Source: Streptomyces sp. NRRL S-350 (GTDB lineage: Bacteria; Actinomycetota; Actinomycetes; Streptomycetales; Streptomycetaceae). Taken from it: 18,903 bases of DNA. Positions 1-7,122 of the stretch are shown piece by piece (position 1 is the stretch's first letter; the number at the start of each line of letters is the position of its first letter). Position numbers and translations under genes: made by a program. The notes below the pieces were generated by a model. The model did no database searches. It had not been told where the DNA came from and worked only from the letters and a program-made list of their open reading frames with translations. Where the stretch lies: positions 1 to 18,903 of the forward strand of contig NZ_JOHO01000087.1 in NCBI RefSeq assembly GCF_000719705.1, in the 5' to 3' direction.

Positions 1-2662
1 CGTCGGGGCCGTCGGGGGTGTGCGGGCCGGTGGGGCCGCCGGGCTCGGGGTCGCGCGGCGGGGTGGCCGGCGGCACGGGGCCCTGCGGGTCCGGGCGGTT
101 CGCGTCCTGGCCGTTCGGGTCGGGGGTCTTCGGGTCGGTGGTCTTCGGGTCCGGGGTCTTCGGGGTCTTCGGGTCGGGGCCCGGGCCGTCCGGGGCCTTC
201 GGGGCCGGGCCGTTCGGGTCCGGGTGACCGGGCGCAGCAGGCGCGGTGCCGTCGCCGGGGCCGCCGGCGCTGGTGCGGACCGGCGGCGGCGAGGCGGCCG
301 GGCTCCGGTGGGCGGTGTTCTCCTGCGGCTGCGGGCCGGTTTCCGTGCCGGCGGGGTGCCGGCCCGCTCCCCCGGGGCCGCCGTCGGTCGAGGTCGAGGG
401 CTCGTGCAGGGGCGGTTCGTTGTGCGCGTCGACGACCGTGGTGCGGCGCGCCGGGTCGGGCCTGCTCTGCTGCGGCTGGGGTTTGACGGCGCCGTCGCGG
501 CCGTTCGCGTCGGCGGAGGACGTCGCGGTGGTGCCGCGTTCGCCCTGGTTCGCCTGGTTCCCGGGGCCCTGGTTCCCGGCCTTGGTCGCGGCCTTGGGTG
601 TGCCCGCGCCGGTGTTGCCGGACTCGGTGGTCCCGGGCCCGCCGCCCGTCTTCCGGGGCACGGGCGGGGTGACGGGGGCTTCCCGGTCGCCGGGCGCCGT
701 CGTGGACTTCGGCGGCGTGTCGGCGGTCGTCCGCTCGTCGCCACGGGACTGCGTCTCGACGGGCCGGGCGGGGGCCTTCGGGTCCCATCCGCCGTCGACC
801 GAGGAGTTGAAGCTGGTCTTGCCCTTGGGGTCGGCGAGGACGCCGTCGCCGTTCTCCTCCCGGTGGTTCCCGGATCCGAGGAGGGTCGAGCCGGACAGCG
901 AGGCGCCCGACTTGATCGAGGCGCCGTCGCCGCCCGACAGGTGCGTCCCGGCGATCTGGTCGATGTGCCCGAGCCGGGGCACCGGGAAGGGCGCCGAGTG
1001 GCCGCCCAGGTTGCTGATCACCGACAGGATGGTCAGCGGGTGGGTCAGGCCGTAGTTCGGGCCGGACCCGTCGGTGATCCGGGAGCTCTCCAGGCCGCGG
1101 ACGAAGTCCGCGTACCGCAGGGTCAGCGGCGAGGCGAGGCCCATGATCATGTGGCGCATCCCGCCCATCATGAAGCCGCCGAGGAAGCTCATTCCGCTGG
1201 CGTGCCACTCGCCGTTGTAGATCGTGTTGTAGATGCCCTCGGTGAGGTACTGGTTGATGCCCGACTCGAACTGGCTGCCCAGGACGTGTCCGAGGTGGAA
1301 CATCCGGTTCATCTTGTTGACGCTGCCCGCGAGTTCGGGAATCTTGTCGACCAGCAGCTTGAGCTCGGGCGTGAGCGCGACCTTGCCGCCGTCCTTGGCG
1401 AGGTTCTCCAAACTCTCCTTGAGCGCTTCCCTGCTGCTCTCCTTCATCACCGTCTTGAGGGAGTGCTCGGCGAACTGCTTGCCGATCTGCTCGCCCATCT
1501 CCCGGGCGAGCTTGTGGCCGATCTCCTCGCCGAGTTCCTTGTCGAAGAGGTCGCCGAGCTGGCGGACGAACTTCTCGCCGGTCGCGGCGCCCACCTTGCG
1601 TCCGCCCTTGAAGCCCTTGGACAGGTACTGGGCGTTCTCCTTCAGGAGCGTGGTGATGCCTCTGGCGAACCGTTCGGCCGCCTCGTCCCCGAGCAGGTGG
1701 CCCAAGCCCCGGCCGGCCTCCTCGCCGGCCCCCTTGCCCGCCCCCTTGAGGGCGCCGGCCGCGGCGCCCTCGCCGAGGTCCTTGCCCGCCCCCTTGAGGG
1801 ATCCGCTCGCCACGCTCTCGGCCAGTTCCTTGGCCGTCCCCTTGAGGGCGCCGGCCGCGGCGCCCTCGCCGAGGTCCTTGCCGATGCCCTTGAGGGCTCC
1901 CCCGGCGAGCCCCTTGATGACGTCGTTGAGGGCGCTCTCCACGAACAGCTTGGCCAGGCGGGGGCCGAGCAGCTTGCCCAGGCCCTCGCCCAGCAGGTTC
2001 AGCGGCCCGCCGATCGCCCCGCTGATCGCGCCGAAGATCGCCGCCTGCTTGGTGAGGTCCTTGTCCCACTCGTGCCGGTCGCCGTGGTCGAACTGGATGC
2101 CCTGGATGATGGCGTCCATGATCAGGCCGCCGACGACGCCGCCGAAGGTGTGCATGGCGATCAGCTGCGCGAGCTTCTTCAGCAGCTGGATGAGGAACTG
2201 CCGGGTCAGGATCTTCTGCCACTCCAGCTGCACCAGGGAGGCGCCGCCGGTGAACACGGACCAGGCGATGGCGAAGGCGATCTCGATGACCAGCTGGACG
2301 AGCTGACCGATCGCCATCCACTTGGTGTACTCGACGGTGTTGGCGACCTTGCCGGCCAGCTCGGCCAGCTGGGTGCAGAGGTCGGCGGCGTTGCGCAGGG
2401 GGTCGGTGGCCGGGTCGGAGCTGGTGAACCGCCCCCACTCCTTCTGGAAGGCCTTGGCGGCCTCGCCCTCGATCCTCGTGTTGCAGGTCTTCACCGCGTC
2501 GAGGATGTACTCGCTCAGCTTCGGCAGGTCCCCGGCCAGTGCGAGGTAGTCGTCCCGGACGTCGCGCAGCAGCCCCTCGTCGCTCTCCGGCCAGGGCATG
2601 CCGCTGATGATGTGGAAGAACTGCGCCACGCCCGGGGACACGTGGATGGACGAGTGGGACAT
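1..2662 (-). CDS. CpnT-like WXG100-domain polymorphic toxin, C-terminus beyond window (partial)
   Basis: An open frame of 887 codons starts at ATG 2662 and runs off the left edge without a stop. Residues 1-110 are helical and carry PWPESDEGLL (23-32), the signature I associate with the WXG100-like N-terminal domain of actinobacterial CpnT-type exported proteins. Hydrophobic stretches follow at about 115-146, 155-188 and 205-222. Residues 255-318 are four tandem 16-residue repeats. Amphipathic helices continue to about 500. From about 600 the chain becomes a low-complexity Pro/Gly/Asp linker ending in PKTPD-type repeats, the usual spacer before a C-terminal toxin. GGAGG lies 10 nt before the start. 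It is last in the minus-strand T7SS series, after a small Esx-like gene, as cpnT is in mycobacteria. The role as an exported effector is inference. The toxin activity cannot be read because its domain is outside the window. Confidence 0.8.
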   Translation of the reverse strand, partial: MSHSSIHVSPGVAQFFHIISGMPWPESDEGLLRDVRDDYLALAGDLPKLSEYILDAVKTCNTRIEGEAAKAFQKEWGRFTSSDPATDPLRNAADLCTQLAELAGKVANTVEYTKWMAIGQLVQLVIEIAFAIAWSVFTGGASLVQLEWQKILTRQFLIQLLKKLAQLIAMHTFGGVVGGLIMDAIIQGIQFDHGDRHEWDKDLTKQAAIFGAISGAIGGPLNLLGEGLGKLLGPRLAKLFVESALNDVIKGLAGGALKGIGKDLGEGAAAGALKGTAKELAESVASGSLKGAGKDLGEGAAAGALKGAGKGAGEEAGRGLGHLLGDEAAERFARGITTLLKENAQYLSKGFKGGRKVGAATGEKFVRQLGDLFDKELGEEIGHKLAREMGEQIGKQFAEHSLKTVMKESSREALKESLENLAKDGGKVALTPELKLLVDKIPELAGSVNKMNRMFHLGHVLGSQFESGINQYLTEGIYNTIYNGEWHASGMSFLGGFMMGGMRHMIMGLASPLTLRYADFVRGLESSRITDGSGPNYGLTHPLTILSVISNLGGHSAPFPVPRLGHIDQIAGTHLSGGDGASIKSGASLSGSTLLGSGNHREENGDGVLADPKGKTSFNSSVDGGWDPKAPARPVETQSRGDERTTADTPPKSTTAPGDREAPVTPPVPRKTGGGPGTTESGNTGAGTPKAATKAGNQGPGNQANQGERGTTATSSADANGRDGAVKPQPQQSRPDPARRTTVVDAHNEPPLHEPSTSTDGGPGGAGRHPAGTETGPQPQENTAHRSPAASPPPVRTSAGGPGDGTAPAAPGHPDPNGPAPKAPDGPGPDPKTPKTPDPKTTDPKTPDPNGQDANRPDPQGPVPPATPPRDPEPGGPTGPHTPDGPD
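1709..1900 (-). repeat. Four tandem 16-codon repeats inside the CpnT-like gene
   Basis: Residues 255-270, 271-286, 287-302 and 303-318 of the CpnT-like protein repeat the pattern G(A/S)LKGxxKxLxExxAx. Units 1 and 3 read GALKGIGKDLGEGAAA and GSLKGAGKDLGEGAAA. At DNA level 45 bp are identical between 1742-1786 and 1838-1882, 96 bp (two units) apart. Such Gly/Ala/Lys amphipathic repeats could form a helical bundle or a membrane-active segment. That is inference. The near identity suggests recent duplication. Confidence 0.8.
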
Positions 2663-2671
2663 GGCGCGGGG

Positions 2672-2683
2672 GCCTCCGGAGGC
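2672..2683 (-). promoter_or_regulatory. Ribosome binding site of the CpnT-like gene within a 12-bp palindrome
   Basis: GCCTCCGGAGGC is a perfect palindrome. Its minus-strand GGAGG lies 10 nt before ATG 2662 and is the best Shine-Dalgarno candidate. The palindrome could partly hide the site in RNA. The rest of the 97-nt gap to the upstream gene (2663-2759) shows no clear promoter or terminator. Confidence 0.4.
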
Positions 2684-2759
2684 GGGGCTGGTGGTACGGG
2701 GGTGCGGGGGGCGGCGAGGGCGGACGGCGGGACCGGGGCCGGGCCCTAGCGGAGGCGGT

Positions 2760-3059
2760 TCACACCAGTTCGCGGCCGTGTTCGTCGGCGGCGTCCAAGA
2801 GGTCGGCGGTGCCCTGGCCGTGGGCGGACATCGCCTTCAGCTTGTTGCGGATCTGCGTGGTCAGCGCGTACAGGTCCGAGGTCGGCTTGTCGATCTTCTC
2901 GTGGTACTGCTTGCCGATGTCGTCGCCGCCGCCGGCCTTGACGTTCTTCGCGTTGATGTCCTCCATCTCCGTGTTGACCTTCTCGATCAGGGCGGCCACG
3001 TCGTCGAAGTTGGCGAACGCCTGCTTGAGGCCCTCCTCCTTGCGCAGCGTCCTAGCCAT
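2760..3059 (-). CDS. WXG100-sized T7SS protein (third Esx-like), probable partner of the CpnT-like toxin
   Basis: This 99-residue protein has the length and all-helical make-up of ESX secretion targets: helix 1 at about 8-36, a turn, then helix 2 at about 50-90. The turn carries AGGGDDIGKQY (42-52) in place of Trp-x-Gly; I associate a GGDD...G motif with Streptomyces WXG100-like proteins. No Cys or Trp is present. The start at 3059 overlaps the end of the YbaB-like gene by 8 nt, and AGGAGGAG lies just upstream, so the two are probably translationally coupled. The CpnT-like gene follows. In mycobacteria EsxE and EsxF are encoded next to CpnT and help its export, so a similar partner role is inferred here. 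Confidence 0.8.
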   Translation of the reverse strand: MARTLRKEEGLKQAFANFDDVAALIEKVNTEMEDINAKNVKAGGGDDIGKQYHEKIDKPTSDLYALTTQIRNKLKAMSAHGQGTADLLDAADEHGRELV

Positions 3060-3519
3060 TGAACTCCTCCTGCTTGCGGGACTTGACGGTCCGGTCGGCG
3101 CCGGGGCGCATCGCGGTGAGCGGGGCGAGCAGCGCGTCCAGGTCCAGGGCGCCGCCGACTCCGAACGGGTCCTCGTCGCCGCGTTCGCCGGTGAAGTTCA
3201 TCCGCAGCGTCTCGCCGACGCCTTCGAAGCCGCGCATCTCGGCGGTGATCCGCTCGCCCATCCGGGCCTTGGCCTCGTTGAGGACGTCCTTCAGCACGGC
3301 GCCGAGTTCGGCCGGCGCCATGGACTGGTAGGCGGTGGTGTGGAAGCTCAGCGCGAGCACCTCGCCCTGGGGGCCGACCTTCGCGGTGACCATCCGGTCC
3401 TTGCTCCTGGCCTCGGCGGTCATCGCCTGCATCCTGCGCGTCGACTCGGCCAGCCTCTCCTTCTGCTCCTCCAACGAGGCCATGGCCTGGTTGAGTTGGT
3501 CCTCGAACGAGTACGACAT
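3052..3519 (-). CDS. YbaB/EbfC family nucleoid-associated-like protein (EspL-like)
   Basis: This 155-residue protein starts with a charged helix (about 1-38), then a short beta segment with VTAKVGPQGEVLALSF (44-59), then a helix with LGAVLKDVLNEAKARM (72-87). That order is typical of the YbaB/EbfC DNA-binding fold, which is usually about 100-140 residues. A Gly/Asp-rich tail follows. YbaB-like proteins recur in ESX loci (mycobacterial EspL is one), where they are linked to secretion or stability of substrates rather than proven DNA binding. GGAGAAGG lies directly before ATG 3519. The gene overlaps the next Esx-like gene by 8 nt. Family call is good; the role in this locus is inferred. Confidence 0.85.
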   Translation of the reverse strand: MSYSFEDQLNQAMASLEEQKERLAESTRRMQAMTAEARSKDRMVTAKVGPQGEVLALSFHTTAYQSMAPAELGAVLKDVLNEAKARMGERITAEMRGFEGVGETLRMNFTGERGDEDPFGVGGALDLDALLAPLTAMRPGADRTVKSRKQEEFNG

Positions 3520-3539
3520 GCCTTCTCCGTTCCTGGTCC

Positions 3540-3598
3540 GGGGGCGGCGCCCTGGCGGGGCGCCGCCTCCTGCCGCCGGGCCGCTGCGCTCAGCGGCC
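3540..3598 (-). terminator. Two tandem hairpins between the PPE-like and YbaB-like genes
   Basis: Hairpin A pairs 3579-3586 with 3591-3598 (8 bp, 4-nt loop) and overlaps the stop codon of the PPE-like gene. Hairpin B pairs 3543-3552 with 3558-3567 (10 bp perfect, 5-nt loop) and can extend to 3540/3570 with one G-T pair. Neither has a T tract. In high-GC actinomycetes such hairpins can still terminate partly or act as processing sites. They could set a lower expression for the downstream YbaB-Esx-toxin segment. Confidence 0.5.
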
Positions 3599-5896
3599 GA
3601 TCACACCGTTGACCGCACCGGTCTCGGTGCCCCACACCTCTTCGTCCTCGGCCAGCCAGGTGGTGCGCTGGCGGTCCTTCTCGCCCTGGCCGGCCCCCAT
3701 GCCGCCGCCCATGCCGCCGCCCATCGGCGGCATCATCGGCATCCCGCCGCTGGTGGACACCGAGCGGCCCCGCATCGCGGCCGCATCCTCGGCGGCCATC
3801 GCGGAGGCCTTCTGCATGGCGGCCTCCTTCGCGGCGGCGGCCTCGGCGGCCGCGGCGGCCGCCGTCTTGCCGCCGGGGGCCAGCCCGCCGCTGTTCTCGA
3901 TGGCCCGCGGGCTGAGCCCGCCGCCGGAGCCGACCAGCCGGGGCAGGCCGCCGGAGCCCGAGCCCGTGCCGCCCGCGCCCCCGGTGTCTGCGCCGGCGCC
4001 GCCGAAGAGGTTGGCGTACGAGGGCAGGGCACCGGCGCCGGAGCCCGCCCCGGAGCCCGACGACCAGTCGGAGCCGGAGCCGTAGTCGCCGAAGGAGGAC
4101 CCGAGGTCCAGCTTCCAGTCGGAACCGGTGGCCGGCGGGCGGATGCCGCCTCCGCTCCCGGCCCCTGCGCCACCGCTGCCGCCGCTGCCACCGCTGCCGA
4201 CCATCAGGTCGACCGCGTGTTGGCGGTCGGTGTAGCGCTGGGAGATGTCGGAGACCGGGCGGCCGGTCGAGTCGAGCAGCGTGCCGTCGGCGGCGATGGA
4301 CCCGTCCTTGGGCAGCACCACCGGGTTGCCGTCGCGGTCCAGCACCTCCTTGCCGTCGGGCCCGACCACCGTCCCGTCGTCGCGGACCTTGGAGCCCTTG
4401 GGCACCTTCGCGTTCTGCCCGTAGATGCCGCCGCCGGTACCCGGCGGGACGTCCGAGCCCGGCGGGACGACCACCGGCTTGCCGTCCTTGCCCATCACCT
4501 TCTGGCCGTTGGCGTCGTACACCTGGCCGTCCTTGCCGATGTAGCCGCCCGGGGGCAGCAGCACCGGCTTCTTGTCGGCGCCCAGGACGGGCTTGTGGTC
4601 CTTGTCGAGGATCGGCGTGCCCTCGCCACCGCCGAGGCCGAGGCCCCCGCCGCCACCGCCGCCGGCCCCGATGACCGGGGGCGGCGGCGGAAGGTGGGTC
4701 TTGGAGTCGCCGCCCTTGCCGCCGCCGGCGCCCCCGGCGCCGCCGCCCAGGTCGAACTTGCTGCCGGCGCCGCCACCCCCGCCGCCCGCGCCGCCGCCCA
4801 GGTCGAGGTTGCCGGAGCCGCCCTTGCCGTCGCCGCCGGCGCCGCCCTTGCCGTCACCGCCGGTGCCGTCGCCCGTCCCCGGGCCGGGCGGCGCCGCGGT
4901 GGGCAGGTCCAGGCTGATGTTGACGTAGCCGCGGCCGAAGTCCGTGACCAGCTGCTTGTAGGCGGTGTTCAGGGCGTCCGTCGGATCGGCCCCGCCTGCC
5001 TGCCGCTTGTCGAGGTACTTGACGACGCTGTCCAGCCATTTCTGCTTCGCCTTCTGCTCCAGCTTGGCGTAGAAGGCGTCCTGGGTGGCGTCGCCGAGCG
5101 ATGCGGAGAGGATGGACGTCACTTGGCCGTTGGCGTCGAACGTCGGCGACTTGCCCGTCATCTCCTCGGCCAGCGCCTGGTAGATGGCGTGGGAGGGCCA
5201 CAGCTCCCCGGAGTCCCACCACCCCTTGTGGACGGTGTAGAGGCCGGTGACCGTCTTCGGGATCTGGTCGGCTGCCGCCTCCAGGTCCGCCGGGTGCTTC
5301 ACCGTGTCGAGTTGGAGGCGCATGGACTCCAGCTCCAGCGCGTACCGCTTGAGCAGCATCTTGAACTCGCCGGCCGCGTCGCCCTGCCAGGTGCTGTCCG
5401 GGCCGTCGATCAGGTCGACCCACTTCTTCACCCGCGGGTACCAGGTCTCCAGCCACGTGCCCACGTCCCGCAGGCCCTGGGCTGCGTCCCGCAGGCTCCG
5501 GGGGTCGACCGTGCCGTTGCCGCCGCCGGACGCCAGCGGGCCGAGGATCCCCTCGTGCTGGTGGATGAACTGGGACAACGGCTTGTCGGTGTCGTTGCCC
5601 CAGTCCGTGTAGTTGACCGGGATCCCGATCAGGACGTAGTGGTCGACCTTGTTGAAGGTGTAGTTCCACGCCCACCACACGTCGGGCCTGGCCTCGCCCT
5701 CCTTGGCCATGTCCGTGTGCCCGGTGTTGGCGTCCGTGCCGTAGTAGAAGCCGGCGCCCGACGTACCCTTCTGGACCAGGTCCGGCCTGATCCAGGGCTT
5801 GCTCCCCGCGGGAAGCTCCGCGACCTTGGTCCTGTCGACGATCTTCTGATCCGCGCCCCCGAAGAACGCGAGCACCTGCTCCCAGGTCCCGGCCAT
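3590..5896 (-). CDS. PPE-like large T7SS substrate with WxG motif and Gly-rich C-terminus
   Basis: The protein has 768 residues from ATG 5896; a GTG at 5908 would add four residues, but AGGTGG is better spaced for the ATG. Residues 1-330 form an alpha-helical, Trp-rich domain with a true Trp-x-Gly in DSTWQGDAAGEF (167-178) and a YxxxE-type sequence YAKLE (276-280), resembling ESX export signals. It may belong to the Streptomyces AAWKG family; I recognise this only loosely. Residues 331-430 are Gly-rich. Residues 432-550 hold about four degenerate repeats of the type DGxPVVLPxGS. More Gly/Ser/Ala-rich sequence follows, then a Met/Gly segment (719-736) and the tail TTWLAEDEEVWG (745-756), a C-terminal motif I recall from other actinobacterial PPE-like proteins. 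Surface or secreted role is inferred. Confidence 0.75.
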   Translation of the reverse strand: MAGTWEQVLAFFGGADQKIVDRTKVAELPAGSKPWIRPDLVQKGTSGAGFYYGTDANTGHTDMAKEGEARPDVWWAWNYTFNKVDHYVLIGIPVNYTDWGNDTDKPLSQFIHQHEGILGPLASGGGNGTVDPRSLRDAAQGLRDVGTWLETWYPRVKKWVDLIDGPDSTWQGDAAGEFKMLLKRYALELESMRLQLDTVKHPADLEAAADQIPKTVTGLYTVHKGWWDSGELWPSHAIYQALAEEMTGKSPTFDANGQVTSILSASLGDATQDAFYAKLEQKAKQKWLDSVVKYLDKRQAGGADPTDALNTAYKQLVTDFGRGYVNISLDLPTAAPPGPGTGDGTGGDGKGGAGGDGKGGSGNLDLGGGAGGGGGGAGSKFDLGGGAGGAGGGKGGDSKTHLPPPPPVIGAGGGGGGGLGLGGGEGTPILDKDHKPVLGADKKPVLLPPGGYIGKDGQVYDANGQKVMGKDGKPVVVPPGSDVPPGTGGGIYGQNAKVPKGSKVRDDGTVVGPDGKEVLDRDGNPVVLPKDGSIAADGTLLDSTGRPVSDISQRYTDRQHAVDLMVGSGGSGGSGGAGAGSGGGIRPPATGSDWKLDLGSSFGDYGSGSDWSSGSGAGSGAGALPSYANLFGGAGADTGGAGGTGSGSGGLPRLVGSGGGLSPRAIENSGGLAPGGKTAAAAAAEAAAAKEAAMQKASAMAAEDAAAMRGRSVSTSGGMPMMPPMGGGMGGGMGAGQGEKDRQRTTWLAEDEEVWGTETGAVNGVIGR

Positions 5897-5936
5897 CAGT
5901 CCACCCACCTGCCTTGTACGGTCAACTCTTCTGCGG

Positions 5937-6347
5937 TCAGCTGGTCTTGGGAGGAGGAGCGGCGGTCGACACCTTGGTGAGGACCTCCATCATCTCGGCG
6001 GCCGTCATGGCCTCCTCGTGGGCCTCGTCCATGATCGTCAGCGTCAGCTGGATCTTCACCTGGGCCTGGCGCATCTGGGACTTGAGGGTGCCGAGGTCGG
6101 TGGCCAGGCCGGTGGCCAGGTTCTTGAAGTCGAGGACGATCGAGTCGGCGAAGAACAGCTTGTTGCCCACCAGCAGCGAGTTGCCCCCGCCGTCCAGCAT
6201 CCCGGCGTAGCGCTGCATCACGTTGTAGCCGGGGTTCTGGTTCAGGTCGTCCAGCAGGCCGCCGATCTCCGTGTTCGCGAAGTACTGGAGGTCGTCCTTG
6301 TTGACGCTGAGGGTGTGCTCGTAGTTCGGGGGCGGCGGCGTCGCCAT
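5937..6347 (-). CDS. Helical T7SS-associated protein of unknown function, possible partner of the PPE-like protein
   Basis: I do not recognise this 136-residue protein by family. It starts with a Pro-rich stretch (MATPPPPNY), has a Gly-rich middle with YAGMLDGGGNSLLVG (47-61), and from about 65 to 128 is a continuous amphipathic helix region rich in Met, Gln and Ala. No signal peptide, membrane segment or Cys is visible. Its start shares one base with the stop of the upstream Esx-like gene (TGATG), and the PPE-like gene begins 40 nt downstream. A small helical protein encoded directly before a PPE-like protein recalls mycobacterial PE-PPE pairs, so a partner role is plausible but not shown by sequence. 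Confidence 0.65.
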   Translation of the reverse strand: MATPPPPNYEHTLSVNKDDLQYFANTEIGGLLDDLNQNPGYNVMQRYAGMLDGGGNSLLVGNKLFFADSIVLDFKNLATGLATDLGTLKSQMRQAQVKIQLTLTIMDEAHEEAMTAAEMMEVLTKVSTAAPPPKTS

Positions 6348-6646
6348 CAGCCGACGCCCGCGGCGGCGTTCGCGTCGGCGTCGCGCAGCAGGCCGTGCAT
6401 GGTGCGCAGGGTGTTGGCCGCGGCGGTGATGTCGTTGGTCATCTCCGACTCCTGAAGGTCGAGCATCTTGCGGAAGTCGCTGGCGGCGGTGGCGAGCTGG
6501 CCCTGGAGCTGGTTCTCGGCGCTCTGGAGCGCGGCCCTGAGGTTCTCCATGGCGTCGTGCATGCTGCTGCCGGACGCGGTCAGGGCGTCGGCCGCCTCGT
6601 CGATGTTGGCGTGGTTGAGCAAGAGGTGTTCGAGGTTCCCGGCCAT
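6347..6646 (-). CDS. WXG100-sized T7SS protein (second Esx-like)
   Basis: This 99-residue protein is almost wholly helical. Helix 1 is about 13-45, and the turn reads LQGQLATAASDF (47-58), which aligns with the WxGxAxxxF turn of ESX proteins with Leu in place of Trp and the Gly kept. Helix 2 is about 60-88. It has no Trp, Tyr or Cys, so the usual YxxxD/E secretion signal is absent and it may depend on a partner. ATG 6646 is preceded by AAGGG and is the only start giving the family length; the frame continues upstream through a Pro/Thr-rich stretch that is intergenic repeat. It sits 56 nt after the first Esx-like gene, so the two probably form a heterodimer pair like EsxA/EsxB. Confidence 0.8.
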   Translation of the reverse strand: MAGNLEHLLLNHANIDEAADALTASGSSMHDAMENLRAALQSAENQLQGQLATAASDFRKMLDLQESEMTNDITAAANTLRTMHGLLRDADANAAAGVG

Positions 6647-6654
6647 CGTCTGCC

Positions 6655-6702
6655 CTTCGGTCGGTGGTGCGGTCGGTTGTGGGGTCGGTTGTGCGGTCGG
6701 TG
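6655..6702 (-). repeat. 12-bp tandem repeats filling the gap between the paired Esx-like genes
   Basis: Reading the plus strand, three clear 12-bp units (GTGCGGTCGGTT at 6667-6678, GTGGGGTCGGTT at 6679-6690, GTGCGGTCGGTG at 6691-6702) follow one degenerate unit (6655-6666). They fill almost the whole gap from the stop codon at 6703-6705 to the ribosome binding site of the next gene. In the frame of the downstream gene they would read as a Pro/Thr/Gln stretch. Confidence 0.75.
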
Positions 6703-7047
6703 TTACTTGGGGTTCAGGCCGTTGCTGACGTCCAGGCTGAGGCTGGACGGGCTCGTGCCGTGGACCATGTCCAGGGCCTCGTTGTGGGCGGTGCTGATGA
6801 TCTGGTGCCCGGCGGCGAAGCTCTGCTGGAAGGTGTCGTAGGAGGTCCGCAGCTGCCGGTAGCGCGTCGTCCAGTCGTTGATCTTCTGCTGGTAGGCGGT
6901 GCTGCAGGCGGCCTGGAAGTGGTCGTGGACCTCGGTGTTGATGTCCTCGATGTTCGTGCAGGCCCTGAGCATCGTGTCGATGTGGCCTTGCAGGGTCGCC
7001 AGGGTCTGGCGGACGACCGCGTCCTCTGTCTGCAGGGTGTTCACCAT
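6703..7047 (-). CDS. WXG100-sized T7SS protein (first Esx-like)
   Basis: This 114-residue protein has the two-helix hairpin layout of ESX targets. Helix 1 is about 6-40. The turn reads DHFQAACSTAY (42-52) where WxGxAxxxF is expected, so the motif itself is lost. Helix 2 is about 53-95, followed by a Ser/Gly/Asn-rich tail of about 18 residues. Cys 30 and Cys 48 are unusual for the family. A strong AGGAG lies before ATG 7047. The gene follows eccB by 75 nt; that gap contains a 6-bp hairpin (7068-7073 with 7080-7085). With the next gene it forms a likely substrate pair for the secretion machine. The call rests on length, helix pattern and position rather than on the motif. Confidence 0.75.
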   Translation of the reverse strand: MVNTLQTEDAVVRQTLATLQGHIDTMLRACTNIEDINTEVHDHFQAACSTAYQQKINDWTTRYRQLRTSYDTFQQSFAAGHQIISTAHNEALDMVHGTSPSSLSLDVSNGLNPK

Positions 7048-7122
7048 CGGGGGCTCCTCTCCGTCGGCCCGGCGCGGATGCCGGGTTCATTTCAGGTCAA
7101 CGGCGCCGTGTCGGCGGCCGGT

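Noticed and set aside
110..230. Short direct repeats around GGTCTTCGGGTC considered as a CRISPR or DNA repeat element
   Set aside because: They are codon-level repeats for the Asp-Pro-Lys-Thr-Pro linker of the toxin-like gene and have no regular spacers.
20..2749. 909-codon plus-strand open frame
   Set aside because: It is antisense to the CpnT-like gene; its sequence is Arg/Gly/Val-rich with no domain, while the minus frame reads as a sensible protein with a ribosome binding site.
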